Positions 1 through 7,289 of a DNA stretch of 19,006 nucleotides are shown one piece after another. The DNA is taken from contig CANDCW010000051.1 of NCBI GenBank assembly GCA_947383275.1, positions 1 through 19,006 on the forward strand, in the 5' to 3' direction. Source of the DNA: an uncultured Bacillota bacterium (GTDB lineage: Bacteria > Bacillota > Clostridia > Oscillospirales > Oscillospiraceae). Below the pieces are notes generated by a model, which worked only from the letters and a program-made list of their open reading frames with translations, was not told where the DNA came from and did not search any database. Positions within the stretch are counted from its first letter, which is position 1, and the number at the start of each line of letters is the position of its first letter. The position numbers and the translations under genes were made by a program.

Positions 1-287
1 GCGTCGTTGATGCGCTGGGTCTCCTGGAGGGTGAGCTGCTGGCGGTCCATCAGCTCGTTGACATAGAGCCGGTAGCCGGCGGCGGAGGGCACCCGCCCGG
101 CGGAGGTGTGGGGCTGCTCCAGATAGCCCTGCTCGGTGAGGTCGGCCATTTCGTTGCGGATGGTGGCGGTGGAGACGTCCAGCCCGGCCAGCCCGGCCAC
201 GGCCTTGGAGCCCACCGGTTCGGCGGTGGCAATATAGGTCTCCACAACCGCCCGCAGGATGCGTTTTTTCCGGTCCGAGAGCGCCAC
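1..287 (-). CDS. hrcA: Heat-inducible transcription repressor HrcA (N-terminal part, runs off the left edge)
   Basis: HrcA represses the groE and dnaK operons by binding CIRCE operators; GroEL availability tunes its activity. The visible part is about 95 residues of a protein that is normally about 340. It begins MALSDRKKRILRAVV and continues with the winged-helix region, including TAEPVGSKAV, STATIRNEMADL and the hallmark QPHTSAGRVPSAAGYR. The start chosen is GTG at 287, because an in-frame GTG at 296 would leave only about 2 nt after AGAGG, while 287 has GGTGAG upstream and gives the usual family N-terminus. A perfect CIRCE and a sigma-A promoter lie just upstream, so the gene is probably autoregulated. 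In Firmicutes grpE-dnaK-dnaJ usually follow; here they would be beyond position 1. The family is certain; the exact start is less so. Confidence 0.95.
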   Translation of the reverse strand, partial: MALSDRKKRILRAVVETYIATAEPVGSKAVAGLAGLDVSTATIRNEMADLTEQGYLEQPHTSAGRVPSAAGYRLYVNELMDRQQLTLQETQRIND

Positions 288-315
288 GGCACTCACCGCC
301 TCTCATTTCATTGGT

Positions 316-342
316 TTAGCACTCATATTCTCTGAGTGCTAA
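316..342 (-). promoter_or_regulatory. CIRCE operator (HrcA binding site)
   Basis: Perfect consensus inverted repeat TTAGCACTC-N9-GAGTGCTAA. The left arm is 316-324 and the right arm 334-342. It sits between the hrcA -10 box and the hrcA start codon, the classical position for autorepression. Confidence 0.97.
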
Positions 343-346
343 AGAT

Positions 347-375
347 AATGTACCACTCCCCCCCGGAATTGTCAA
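347..375 (-). promoter_or_regulatory. Sigma-A promoter of hrcA
   Basis: Reading leftward: -35 TTGACA (375-370), 17-nt spacer, -10 TACATT (352-347). The expected transcription start falls inside the CIRCE element, so bound HrcA would block initiation. Confidence 0.85.
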
Positions 376-409
376 TAGCCACTTTATGAATTTATTATAA
401 ACAAATAAT

Positions 410-439
410 CCCCGGCCATTCCTTGCAGAATGACCGGGG
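410..439. repeat. Hairpin in the hrcA / ribbon-helix-helix intergenic region
   Basis: Two 12-nt arms, 410-421 and 428-439, pair with one mismatch around the loop cttgca. The arms are CCCCGGCCATTC and GAATGACCGGGG. AT-rich sequence lies on both sides but there is no clean T run, so it may be a weak terminator or a structured remnant. No gene is obviously terminated by it in either direction. Confidence 0.6.
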
Positions 440-498
440 TTGTGCTAATTTTACCTCTACAGTATTACAGCTTCATACAATATAATACAATGTAAACG

Positions 499-528
499 TT
501 GACAGCTCACATGCTGCATCGGTAAAAT
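499..528 (+). promoter_or_regulatory. Probable sigma-A promoter of the small ribbon-helix-helix gene
   Basis: -35 TTGACA (499-504), 18-nt spacer, -10 TAAAAT (523-528). This would give a very short leader of about 10 nt. An alternative -10 TATAAT at 481-486 has only a poor -35 (TACAGT at 458-463). The region also carries phased ATACAAT repeats and a 10-bp inverted repeat overlapping the -10. Confidence 0.6.
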
Positions 529-545
529 TAACGCGAGGTGATACC

Positions 546-698
546 ATGCGCGTTAAAAAAAGTACATACAGCACTCAGCTGGATACTGTAACAGCAGAAA
601 AAATCAAATCTTATGCCAAAGAGGATTGCCGGTCATTCTCAGGCATGATCAGATGGATTCTTCTGCAATACATCGCCGAACGGGAAAAAGAAAACTGA
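546..698 (+). CDS. Small ribbon-helix-helix (Arc/CopG-like) DNA-binding protein, 50 aa
   Basis: This is a 50-residue protein. An N-terminal segment, KKSTYSTQLD, has the alternating pattern of the RHH beta-strand. Two helices follow: the first about residues 14-29 (VTAEKIKSYAKEDC), the second about 31-48 (SFSGMIRWILLQYIAERE). The S-x-S-G-M-I pattern at the turn is typical of the fold. RHH proteins bind DNA as dimers and often act as antitoxins or plasmid and operon regulators. No toxin gene is next to it, so it looks like an orphan regulator. The ATG at 546 has GAGGTG a few bases upstream. The gene and its upstream region are clearly more AT-rich than the surroundings, which suggests acquisition by transfer. 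The fold is likely, the target unknown; autoregulation is inferred from repeats in its promoter. Confidence 0.75.
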   Translation: MRVKKSTYSTQLDTVTAEKIKSYAKEDCRSFSGMIRWILLQYIAEREKEN

Positions 699-734
699 CC
701 GTCTGTCCAAGGGCAGGCGGTCAGTCTTTATCCC
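695..734. terminator. Bidirectional terminator between the RHH gene and the GH25 gene
   Basis: Arms 695-708 and 711-724 form a long GC-rich stem with G-T pairs. On the plus strand it is followed by TCTTTA. On the minus strand it is followed by TTTTCTTTTT, an excellent tail for the leftward GH25 gene. The left arm overlaps the stop codon of the RHH gene. Confidence 0.85.
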
Positions 735-736
735 TG

Positions 737-1693
737 TCAGCGCAGGTCCAGGTCCAGGTCCACGTCCCCCTGGATGCCGGCCACCTGGCCGGTGTGGGTG
801 TACTGCCAAAGGTCGAAGTGGTAATAGAAGTCCGGTTTTGTGTCGTACTCCGCCAGCCAGAGGATGTGTTCCGTCAGCTCCCGCAGGTCGTAGCGCAGAT
901 AGCCCAGGCTCTGGTTAAAATAGACCGCCGGGGTGTAGCCCGCCTCCCTGATCTTGGCGCAGAACGCGCCGGCGCACCGGGTCAGCACGCCGTTGTCCAG
1001 GCTGTCGGTCCGGGCCTCCTCGCCGGGGGAGATGGGCTCCCAGTCGAAAGCGATGGGATAGGTTATCTCATACCCCTGGACGGCGTCCAGGATAAACTGG
1101 GCCTCCTCCTCCGCCTCCTCGGGGGTAATGGCCTGGGAGAAGAAGTAGACTCCCACGTCCAGCCCGGCGTCCAGGGCGCCCTGGAGGTTGGACGTGAAGG
1201 TCTGATCCAGAAACAGCCCGCCCTCGGTGTAGCCCCGGTAGCCCAGGCGCAGGATGGCAAACTCAATGCCGTCCGCCGCCACCGCCTGCCAGTCGATCTC
1301 CCCCTGGTAGGTGGACACGTCCACTCCGGTTTTGGCCCGCCCGCCGTCCTTCTCATATGTGACCCGCCCCTTGCCGTCCAGGGAGAAAGCCTGGCGGTCG
1401 TAGGGGTTGAGGGGCATACCCTCCAGCGGAGTGAGCAGCCGGTCCCCAAAGCGGAAGGTAGCCGGCTCGTCCGCCGCCGGGGGGGTGGGAGGCTCCTCCT
1501 CTTCCCCGGGGCCAAACGTGCGCAGCAGGGCGGCGCCGGCCACGGCCAGCGCCAGGACGGCAATTCCCAGGGCCAACTTGCTCAGGCCGTTCCCGCCGCC
1601 CGGGCGGCGGGGCGGCGCCTGGCGGGACCGGGGCTTGTACTCCGGCCTGGGCGCCGGCTGTTCTTCCAAAATGTCAGACGGATATTCGTTCAT
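737..1693 (-). CDS. Membrane-anchored GH25 family muramidase (lysozyme)
   Basis: GH25 enzymes cleave the beta-1,4 bond between N-acetylmuramic acid and N-acetylglucosamine in peptidoglycan. The protein has 318 residues. A proline/arginine-rich cytoplasmic tail (1-36) precedes one membrane segment (about 37-58), an acidic proline-rich linker (about 61-80) and a GH25 domain (about 120-318). Family landmarks are GVDVSTYQG with D125, YPIAFDWE with D217 and E219 (the D-x-E catalytic pair), and the closing DVDLDLD. A single N-terminal anchor without a signal-peptidase site suggests it stays attached on the outer face of the membrane, acting in wall remodelling rather than as a secreted lysin. It is monocistronic, with its own promoter and a strong terminator. 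ATG 1693 has GGGGGAAGG just upstream. Confidence 0.93.
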   Translation of the reverse strand: MNEYPSDILEEQPAPRPEYKPRSRQAPPRRPGGGNGLSKLALGIAVLALAVAGAALLRTFGPGEEEEPPTPPAADEPATFRFGDRLLTPLEGMPLNPYDRQAFSLDGKGRVTYEKDGGRAKTGVDVSTYQGEIDWQAVAADGIEFAILRLGYRGYTEGGLFLDQTFTSNLQGALDAGLDVGVYFFSQAITPEEAEEEAQFILDAVQGYEITYPIAFDWEPISPGEEARTDSLDNGVLTRCAGAFCAKIREAGYTPAVYFNQSLGYLRYDLRELTEHILWLAEYDTKPDFYYHFDLWQYTHTGQVAGIQGDVDLDLDLR

Positions 1694-1723
1694 ATTCCTT
1701 CCCCCGTTTCGACGGTTTTCTCT

Positions 1724-1752
1724 ATCTTATCATATCGGCCGAAGGAGTGCAA
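1724..1752 (-). promoter_or_regulatory. Sigma-A promoter of the GH25 gene
   Basis: Reading leftward: -35 TTGCAC (1752-1747), 17-nt spacer, -10 TAAGAT (1729-1724). The start codon is about 30 nt downstream of the -10. Confidence 0.75.
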
Positions 1753-1759
1753 CAGTTAA

Positions 1760-1783
1760 GGGACAGCCCACCTGGGCTGTCCC
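1760..1783 (-). terminator. Terminator hairpin at the end of the asnA-metH operon
   Basis: Perfect 10-bp stem GGGACAGCCC / GGGCTGTCCC with loop ACCT, starting 9 nt after the metH stop codon. The tail on the minus strand (TTAACTGTT) is a weak T tract. On the plus strand the stem is followed by GCGTTTTTA. It also insulates the GH25 promoter just downstream. Confidence 0.75.
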
Positions 1784-1791
1784 CCGCGTTT

Positions 1792-4185
1792 TTATCCGAT
1801 CACCTGGCGGGCCGCGTCCACGCTCTGCTTGGCGTCCTTGGCGTAGAAGTCCGCGCCGATCTTCCTGGCGTAGTCCGCCGTGAGCACCGCGCCGCCCACC
1901 ACAACCTTGCAGGGCAGGCCGGCCTGGTGGAGCAGCCGGATCGTCTCCTCCATGCTGCCCAGGGTGGTGGTCATCAGGGCGGACAGCCCCACCAGGGGGG
2001 CGTTGTGCTTCCGGGCGGCCTCTACCACGGCGGAGGGCTCCACATCCCGGCCCAGATCCACCACGGGGTAGCCGTAGTTCTCCAGCAGCACCTTGACGAT
2101 GTTCTTGCCGATGTCGTGAATGTCCCCCTTGACGGTTGCCAGCACCACAACTCCTTTTTGTTTGTCCTCCCCGCCGGGCTGGAGCCGCTCCCGGATGACC
2201 TCAAAAGCCGCCTGGGCCGCGCCCGCCGCCTGGATGAGCTGGGGCAGGAAGATCCGCCCCGCCTCAAAGTCCGCCCCCACCTTGTCCAGGGCGGGGATCA
2301 GGACGCCGTCCACTACCTCCATCGCGCCGGCGCTCTCCAGCAGCTTCCGCGTTGCGGGGCCCGCCTCGCCCTTCAGCCCCGCCTCCACAATCTGCGCCAG
2401 GGAGCGCTCCCCGGCAGGACCGGCGGCAGAGGGGGCGGCCCCCTCCCCCGGGGTAATAATAGAGGTGGACACGGCGGCGTTGCCATACGCCGCGATAAAG
2501 TCTCGGGCTTCGGTGTCGATGTTCATCAGCAGGTGGTAGCTGCGGACAGCCGCCATCATGGCCTCCAGATTGGGATTGATGATGGGCAGATCCAACCCCA
2601 TGGTCATGGCCATGGTCAGGAAATTCTGGTTGACCAGGGGCCGGGCAGGCAGGCCGAAGGAGATGTTGGACACCCCCAGCACCGTCTTCAGCCCCAACTC
2701 CGCCTTCACCCGGCGCAGGGCCTCCAGCGTCTGGGACGCCGCCTCCTGTTCCGCCGACACCGTGAGGGTGAGGCAGTCGATGTACACGTCCTCCCGGCGG
2801 ATGCCGTAAGACAGGGCCCTGTCCAAGATCCGCTTGGCGATATCAAACCGGGCCTGGGCGGTTTTGGGGATGCCGTTTTCGTCCAGGGTCAGCCCCACCA
2901 CCGCCGCGCCGTACTTTTTTACCAGGGGCAGGATCGCCTCCAGGGCCTTCTCCTCCCCGTTCACAGAGTTGACAATGGCCTTGCCGCAGTAGGCCCGCAG
3001 AGCCTTCTCCAGCACCTCGGGACGGGTGGAGTCCAGCTGGAGCGGGGCGTCCGCCACCCCCTGAAGGGCCTTGACCACCTTGACCATCATGGCCTCCTCG
3101 TCGATTTCGGGCAGGCCCACGTTCACGTCCAGAATATCCGCCCCGGCTTGTATCTGCTCCAGGGCCTGGCCCAGCATAAAATCGATGTCGTCCCGGAGGA
3201 GGGCCTCCTTCATCCGCTTTTTGCCGGTGGGGTTGATGCGCTCGCCAATTACCCGTACCCGGTCAATGGAGACCGCCTGCACCGGGCTGCACACCGCAGC
3301 GGGAACCCTACGGGGGAGGTCTTGAATGGTCCGCCCGGACAGCGCCGCCTTCAGCTTGGCAATATACTCCGGAGTGGTGCCGCAGCAGCCGCCGTAGAAC
3401 TTCACGCCCAGCTCAGTCAGGCCTGCCATGGCCGCAGCAAATTCATCCGCTGTGATATCGTAGCCTGTCCCGCCGGGGTCGGGCAGGCCGGCGTTGGGCT
3501 TGACGGAGATGGGCAGGGTACTCCAGCGGACAAGCTCTTCCACCAGCCCGGCCATCTCCCGGGGGCCCAGGGAGCAGTTGATCCCGATGGCGTCCGCCCC
3601 CATTCCCTCCAGGGTGAGGGCAGCGCAGGCGGGGGAGTGGCCCAGGAAGGTCCGGCCCCGCTCCTCATAGGTCAGAGAGACAATGACCGGCAGGCTGCTG
3701 TTCTCCTTCACGGCCAGCAGGGCGGCCCGGCACTCCTGCAGGTCGGTCATGGTCTCGATCATCACCAGGTCAGCCCCGGCGGAGACGGCGCAGCGCACCT
3801 CCTGGGCAAAGATGTCAACGGCAGCCTGGAAGTCCAGGGTTCCGGTGGGCTCCAGCAGCTGTCCCGTGGGGCCCAGATCCAGAGCCACCAGCGCCCGACC
3901 CGCAGCCGCCTCCCTGGCCGCGGCGATGGAAGCCGGAACAACCTCCTCCACCGTCCTTCCGGTGCGCCTCAGCTTTTCCCGGTTGGCCCCAAAGGTGTTG
4001 GCACACAAAATCTGGGCTCCCGCCTCCACGTAGGCGCAGTGGATGTCCAGCAGCCAGTCCGGGTGCTCCAGCGCAGCCAGCTCGGGGTGCTCCCCCAGCT
4101 TCAGCCCCTTGGCCTGGAGCATGGTGCCCATGCCGCCGTCCAGGAGGATAGGCCCAGGGGCCTTTAATAGTTCACGAAATTCCAC
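1792..4185 (-). CDS. metH: Cobalamin-dependent methionine synthase lacking the activation domain
   Basis: Transfers the methyl group of 5-methyltetrahydrofolate via cobalamin to homocysteine, giving methionine. From GTG 4185 it has 797 residues. The homocysteine-binding barrel (about 1-285) has Zn-ligand candidates C204 (GINCSLGP) and C267/C268 (GGCCGTTPEY). The folate (pterin-binding) barrel (about 308-565) follows, then the helical cap and cobalamin domain (about 600-797) with GDIHDIG, where H690 is the lower cobalt ligand. The AdoMet-binding reactivation domain found at the C-terminus of E. coli MetH is absent and is supplied by the gene immediately upstream. The start was set at GTG 4185, because the family begins near FRELLK...LLDGGMGTM. 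The longer reading from 4275 lies inside the upstream gene. The 14-nt overlap with that gene implies translational coupling. Confidence 0.95.
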   Translation of the reverse strand: MEFRELLKAPGPILLDGGMGTMLQAKGLKLGEHPELAALEHPDWLLDIHCAYVEAGAQILCANTFGANREKLRRTGRTVEEVVPASIAAAREAAAGRALVALDLGPTGQLLEPTGTLDFQAAVDIFAQEVRCAVSAGADLVMIETMTDLQECRAALLAVKENSSLPVIVSLTYEERGRTFLGHSPACAALTLEGMGADAIGINCSLGPREMAGLVEELVRWSTLPISVKPNAGLPDPGGTGYDITADEFAAAMAGLTELGVKFYGGCCGTTPEYIAKLKAALSGRTIQDLPRRVPAAVCSPVQAVSIDRVRVIGERINPTGKKRMKEALLRDDIDFMLGQALEQIQAGADILDVNVGLPEIDEEAMMVKVVKALQGVADAPLQLDSTRPEVLEKALRAYCGKAIVNSVNGEEKALEAILPLVKKYGAAVVGLTLDENGIPKTAQARFDIAKRILDRALSYGIRREDVYIDCLTLTVSAEQEAASQTLEALRRVKAELGLKTVLGVSNISFGLPARPLVNQNFLTMAMTMGLDLPIINPNLEAMMAAVRSYHLLMNIDTEARDFIAAYGNAAVSTSIITPGEGAAPSAAGPAGERSLAQIVEAGLKGEAGPATRKLLESAGAMEVVDGVLIPALDKVGADFEAGRIFLPQLIQAAGAAQAAFEVIRERLQPGGEDKQKGVVVLATVKGDIHDIGKNIVKVLLENYGYPVVDLGRDVEPSAVVEAARKHNAPLVGLSALMTTTLGSMEETIRLLHQAGLPCKVVVGGAVLTADYARKIGADFYAKDAKQSVDAARQVIG

Positions 4186-4849
4186 AGTGTCCGCCCGCCT
4201 TTCGGTATTGACAGCCGTCCCGGGCGGGACAGCCCAGGCAGCTTCGGTTTTTGCGCTCAATTTCTCCGTCCGCAACCCCCAAAATGGCGGTCACCGACTT
4301 GCGCGGAGTTAAAATATGGTTTGCGCTGGCGCACAGCCCCACCCGGCGGGGGGCGTCCAGCAGCTCCAGTAGAGGGCCTTGGAGCTCCAGGGGCAGATCC
4401 CCATAGCCGGGGCTGTACCGGAAGGGGAAGAAGCAGCCGGGAAATTTCCCCTGGAGCTCCTCCTCAATCTGGTCGCACACCTCCTCCACGGCGGCGGAGG
4501 CGCAGCAGTCCAGGGCAAGGGCCCTGCCCATGTCCAGCCGCTCGGCCCGGCGGATGAGCCCGTCCGTCTCCGCGCCCAGGGTGGCGCAGAAGAGGACCGC
4601 GCGGCCGCAGCCGGCGAGATGGGCTTTCAGGTCCGCCCCGGGCAGGAGCAGCCCGCCCTCCAGGCGCACGCCCCCCTCCTCCGGGGCAATTTTTGCCACC
4701 CGGTAACTCCACCGGGGGCGGACCGCCTCCAGCAGCTCCCGGGCGCAGGACTCCACCTGTGCCAGCAGGGACGCGTCCGCTTTCTCCGGGGGGCACCCCA
4801 TATAGCGCAGCACTTCGCCGGCATTCAGCCGGGTGATGGTAATGGGCAT
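4172..4849 (-). CDS. Stand-alone methionine synthase activation (AdoMet-binding) protein
   Basis: This 225-residue protein matches the vitamin B12-dependent methionine synthase activation domain, which binds AdoMet and remethylates inactive cob(II)alamin on MetH. The AdoMet loop RYSPGYGDLPL is at 144-154, and LTPRKSVTAILGVADG (about 180-195) is typical of the family's core. The C-terminus carries cysteines C204, C207, C213 and C222 (C-x2-C-x5-C-x8-C), a possible metal or iron-sulfur site absent from the E. coli domain. It lies between asnA (3-bp gap) and metH (14-bp overlap), so the split MetH halves are made together. No strong ribosome site precedes ATG 4849, and coupling to asnA translation is likely. 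An electron donor for the reactivation is not encoded nearby. Confidence 0.92.
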   Translation of the reverse strand: MPITITRLNAGEVLRYMGCPPEKADASLLAQVESCARELLEAVRPRWSYRVAKIAPEEGGVRLEGGLLLPGADLKAHLAGCGRAVLFCATLGAETDGLIRRAERLDMGRALALDCCASAAVEEVCDQIEEELQGKFPGCFFPFRYSPGYGDLPLELQGPLLELLDAPRRVGLCASANHILTPRKSVTAILGVADGEIERKNRSCLGCPARDGCQYRKAGGHCGIS

Positions 4850-4852
4850 GGC

Positions 4853-5866
4853 TTACAGCAGCGTAATCCCTGCCGCTTCAGCGGCCTGGATGTTGGCCTC
4901 ATCCCACAAAGAGGACTGCACCTCGCCGATGTGGGCCTTGCCCAGCAGAAGCATAGACACCCGGCTCTGGCCGATGCCGCCGCCCATGGTCAGGGGCAGC
5001 TCGCCGTTTAAGAGCATCCTGTGGAAGGGCAGCTCCCGGCGCTCCTCGCAGCCGGCCAGCTTCAGCTGCCGCTCCAGGCTCTCCTCGTCCACCCGGATCC
5101 CCATGGAGGACACCTCAAAGGACCGCCGGCCCACGCTGTCCCACACCAGCAGGTCGCCGTTCAGGTTCCAGTCGTCGTAGTCCGGGGCCCGCCCGTCATG
5201 GGGCTTTCCGGATTTCAATGCTCCGCCGATGCCCATCAGGAAGGTGGTGGGATGGTCCTTCACAAAGGCGTCCTCCCGCTCCTTGGGGGTCTTGTCCGGG
5301 AACCGGTCCTCCAGCTCCTGGGCGGTCACAAAGGCGATATCGGTGGACACCAGGGGCAGCACGTTCAGCTGGGGGAACACCGTGCGCAAAAATGCCTGGG
5401 TCTCAAACAGTGCGCTGACGATGGAGCAAACCGTCTGTTTTAAAAACTCCACGTTCCGCTCCTCCCGGGTGATAATCTTCTCCCAGTCCCACTGGTCCAC
5501 GTAGGCGGAGTGGAGGGAATCCAGCTCCTCATCCCGGCGGATGGCATTCATGTTGGTGTACAGCCCCTCCCCGGGATGGAACTGGTAGCGCTTCAGGGCG
5601 TAGCGCTTCCACTTGGCCAGGGAGTGGACGACCGCGGCGTCTCCCTCCACGCCGTTGACGTCGAAGGACACCGCCCGCTCCACTCCGTTCAGGTCGTCGT
5701 TCAGGCCAGAGGACACCGGCACAAACAGCGGCGCCGACACCCGGTGCAGCCGCAGCGCCCCGGCCAGCTTGTCGGCGAAGAGGCGGTTGCCCAGATCGAT
5801 GGCTCTCTGGGTCTCATAGATGGACAGCAGGGGCTGATACCCCTGGGGTAATTTCAGGTCTTTCAT
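4853..5866 (-). CDS. asnA: Aspartate-ammonia ligase (asparagine synthetase A)
   Basis: Makes asparagine from aspartate, ammonia and ATP (releasing AMP and PPi); related to class II aminoacyl-tRNA synthetases. The protein has 337 residues, against 330 in E. coli. It has the family stretches VVHSLAKWKR, GEGLYTNMNAIR, LHSAYVDQWDWE, RAPDYDDWNLNGDLLVWD, SSMGIRVD and GGGIGQSRVSMLLL. The start is ATG 5866, preceded by GAGGAAG at a good distance. An in-frame ATG 60 nt further upstream would include the promoter region and lacks family support. It is the first gene of an operon with the MetH activation protein and metH, and has a TATAAT promoter. No T-box or other leader fits, because the leader is only about 25-30 nt. 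Confidence 0.97.
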   Translation of the reverse strand: MKDLKLPQGYQPLLSIYETQRAIDLGNRLFADKLAGALRLHRVSAPLFVPVSSGLNDDLNGVERAVSFDVNGVEGDAAVVHSLAKWKRYALKRYQFHPGEGLYTNMNAIRRDEELDSLHSAYVDQWDWEKIITREERNVEFLKQTVCSIVSALFETQAFLRTVFPQLNVLPLVSTDIAFVTAQELEDRFPDKTPKEREDAFVKDHPTTFLMGIGGALKSGKPHDGRAPDYDDWNLNGDLLVWDSVGRRSFEVSSMGIRVDEESLERQLKLAGCEERRELPFHRMLLNGELPLTMGGGIGQSRVSMLLLGKAHIGEVQSSLWDEANIQAAEAAGITLL

Positions 5867-5897
5867 GGCAAATCTTCCTCCCTCCTTGGATTTTTTC

Positions 5898-5926
5898 ATT
5901 ATACGCGCTGAGCAACCAAATTGCAA
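5898..5926 (-). promoter_or_regulatory. Sigma-A promoter of the asnA-metH operon
   Basis: Reading leftward: -35 TTGCAA (5926-5921), 17-nt spacer, -10 TATAAT (5903-5898). The transcript would start about 28 nt before the asnA ATG. Confidence 0.85.
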
Positions 5927-5947
5927 TAAAAACCGCCTGCGCGGCGG
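5926..5947 (-). terminator. Terminator-like hairpin just upstream of the asnA promoter
   Basis: On the minus strand CCGCC-GCGCA-GGCGG (5947-5933) is followed at once by TTTTTATTG. The form is intrinsic-terminator-like with a short 5-bp stem. It would stop leftward transcripts coming from the codB side before they reach asnA. No leftward gene is visible upstream of it. Confidence 0.55.
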
Positions 5948-5970
5948 CTGTGGGAATCTCTGTTTTTTTC

Positions 5971-5999
5971 TTGTAAACCGGCCTACATTGTAGTATAAT
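5971..5999 (+). promoter_or_regulatory. Sigma-A promoter of codBA
   Basis: -35 TTGTAA (5971-5976), 17-nt spacer, -10 TATAAT (5994-5999). The leader before the codB start would be only about 27 nt, leaving no room for a purine riboswitch. Confidence 0.85.
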
Positions 6000-6032
6000 T
6001 TTCCCCAGAGAAAGAATGAGGAGGCGGTTTCC

Positions 6033-7274
6033 GTGGTAAAAAAGACCAGCCCGCGCCGGGGCGCGGACGGCGATTATTCCCTGGAGGCGGTCCCAGCCAA
6101 GGCGCGCAGGGGATTTTGGAGCATGTTTGTGGTGATGATGGGCTTTACCTTCTTCTCCGCCAGCATGAGCGTAGGGGCCAAGCTGGGCAACGGCCTGGAT
6201 CTGGGCGGCTTCATCTGGTCCGTGGTCATCGGCGGCGTGATTCTTGGGGCCTACACCGGCTGCCTGGCCTACATCGGCTGCGACACCGGCCTTACACTGG
6301 ATCTGCTGGCTCAGCGCTCCTTCGGGCTGGCCGGGTCCAAGCTGGCCTCGGTGCTCATCGCCTTTACCCAGATCGGCTGGTTCGGCGTGGGCGTGGCCAT
6401 GTTCGCCATCCCGGCCGCGGAGCTGCTGGGGACCAGCCCCGTGATCCTGGTGGCCGCCGCCGGGCTGTGCATGACGGCCTCCGCCTACTTCGGCATCAAG
6501 GCCCTCACCATCGTCAGCGCCATCTCTGTCCCCCTCATCGCCGCCTTGGGCGTTTACTCCATGGCCTTGTCTACCGTGGAGGGAGGCGGCCTGGCCGCCA
6601 TCTTCGCAAAATCCTCCGGGAGCCTGTCGGTACTGGCCGGCGTGGGACTGGTGATCGGCTCCTTCGTCAGCGGCGGCACCGCCACGCCCAATTTTGTACG
6701 CTTTGCCAAAAACAACACGGTGGCCGTCACCACCACGGTAATCGCGTTCTTCCTGGGCAACTCCCTCATGTTTGCCTTCGGCGCGGTGGGCGGGGCCTTC
6801 ACCGGCAAGGACGACATCTTCTACGTGATGATCGCCCAGGGGCTGGCCATCCCGGCCCTGATCGTCCTGGGCGCCAATATCTGGACCACCAACAACAATG
6901 CCCTCTACACCGGCGGGCTGGGCTTGACCAACATCACAGGCCTTGGGCAGAAGCCCATGACCCTGGTGTCCGGCGTGGTGGGCACGGCAGCGGCCATCTG
7001 GCTGTACAACAACTTTGTGGGCTGGCTCAACTTCCTCAACGCCACCCTCCCGCCTGTGGGCATTATCGTGATGCTGGACTACTTCATTCACCGGGACGAC
7101 TACCGCGCCGGGGCGGAGCCTATCCTCACCATTCATTGGGGCTCCATCGCCGGGGTGGCTGCAGGCGCCCTGGCGGGCAACTTCCTCCCTGTGGGCATCG
7201 CCTCCCTTAACGCCATGCTCACCGCCGCCGTCTGCTACCTGCTGGCGGACAAGCTGGTGTATTCCAAACGATAA
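6033..7274 (+). CDS. codB: Cytosine permease (NCS1 family)
   Basis: Cytosine transporter of the NCS1 (nucleobase-cation symport) family in the cytoplasmic membrane. It has 413 residues, close to the 419 of E. coli CodB. A hydrophilic N-terminus (to about residue 28) is followed by hydrophobic segments spread through the whole protein, consistent with the family's 12 helices. Characteristic stretches are SVGAKLGNGLDLGGFIWS early on, then FTQIGWFGVGVAM, and TTNNNALYTGGLGLTN, which resembles the family's TNDNNLY region. The start is GTG 6033, with GAGGAGG (6018-6024) 8 nt upstream. Cytosine deaminase follows after 15 nt, so uptake and deamination are one operon, as in E. coli codBA. Substrate specificity for cytosine is inferred mostly from that partner. 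Confidence 0.93.
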   Translation: MVKKTSPRRGADGDYSLEAVPAKARRGFWSMFVVMMGFTFFSASMSVGAKLGNGLDLGGFIWSVVIGGVILGAYTGCLAYIGCDTGLTLDLLAQRSFGLAGSKLASVLIAFTQIGWFGVGVAMFAIPAAELLGTSPVILVAAAGLCMTASAYFGIKALTIVSAISVPLIAALGVYSMALSTVEGGGLAAIFAKSSGSLSVLAGVGLVIGSFVSGGTATPNFVRFAKNNTVAVTTTVIAFFLGNSLMFAFGAVGGAFTGKDDIFYVMIAQGLAIPALIVLGANIWTTNNNALYTGGLGLTNITGLGQKPMTLVSGVVGTAAAIWLYNNFVGWLNFLNATLPPVGIIVMLDYFIHRDDYRAGAEPILTIHWGSIAGVAAGALAGNFLPVGIASLNAMLTAAVCYLLADKLVYSKR

Positions 7275-7289
7275 AAGGAGAAGATTGAA

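Noticed and set aside
626..1759. 377-codon open frame on the plus strand
   Set aside because: Antisense to the GH25 muramidase and crossing a terminator; no ribosome site and no family resemblance.
1747..4167. 806-codon open frame on the plus strand
   Set aside because: Antisense to metH, with low-complexity Gly/His/Leu composition and no family features; metH is unmistakable on the other strand.
4185..4275. Longer metH reading starting at 4275
   Set aside because: The extra 30 residues lie inside the activation protein gene and are not part of the MetH family N-terminus.
5867..5897. T-box, SAM or cobalamin riboswitch ahead of the asnA-metH operon
   Set aside because: The predicted leader is only about 30 nt and shows no such structure.
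5999..6032. Purine or other riboswitch ahead of codBA
   Set aside because: The promoter -10 lies about 33 nt before the start codon, so there is no room for an aptamer.
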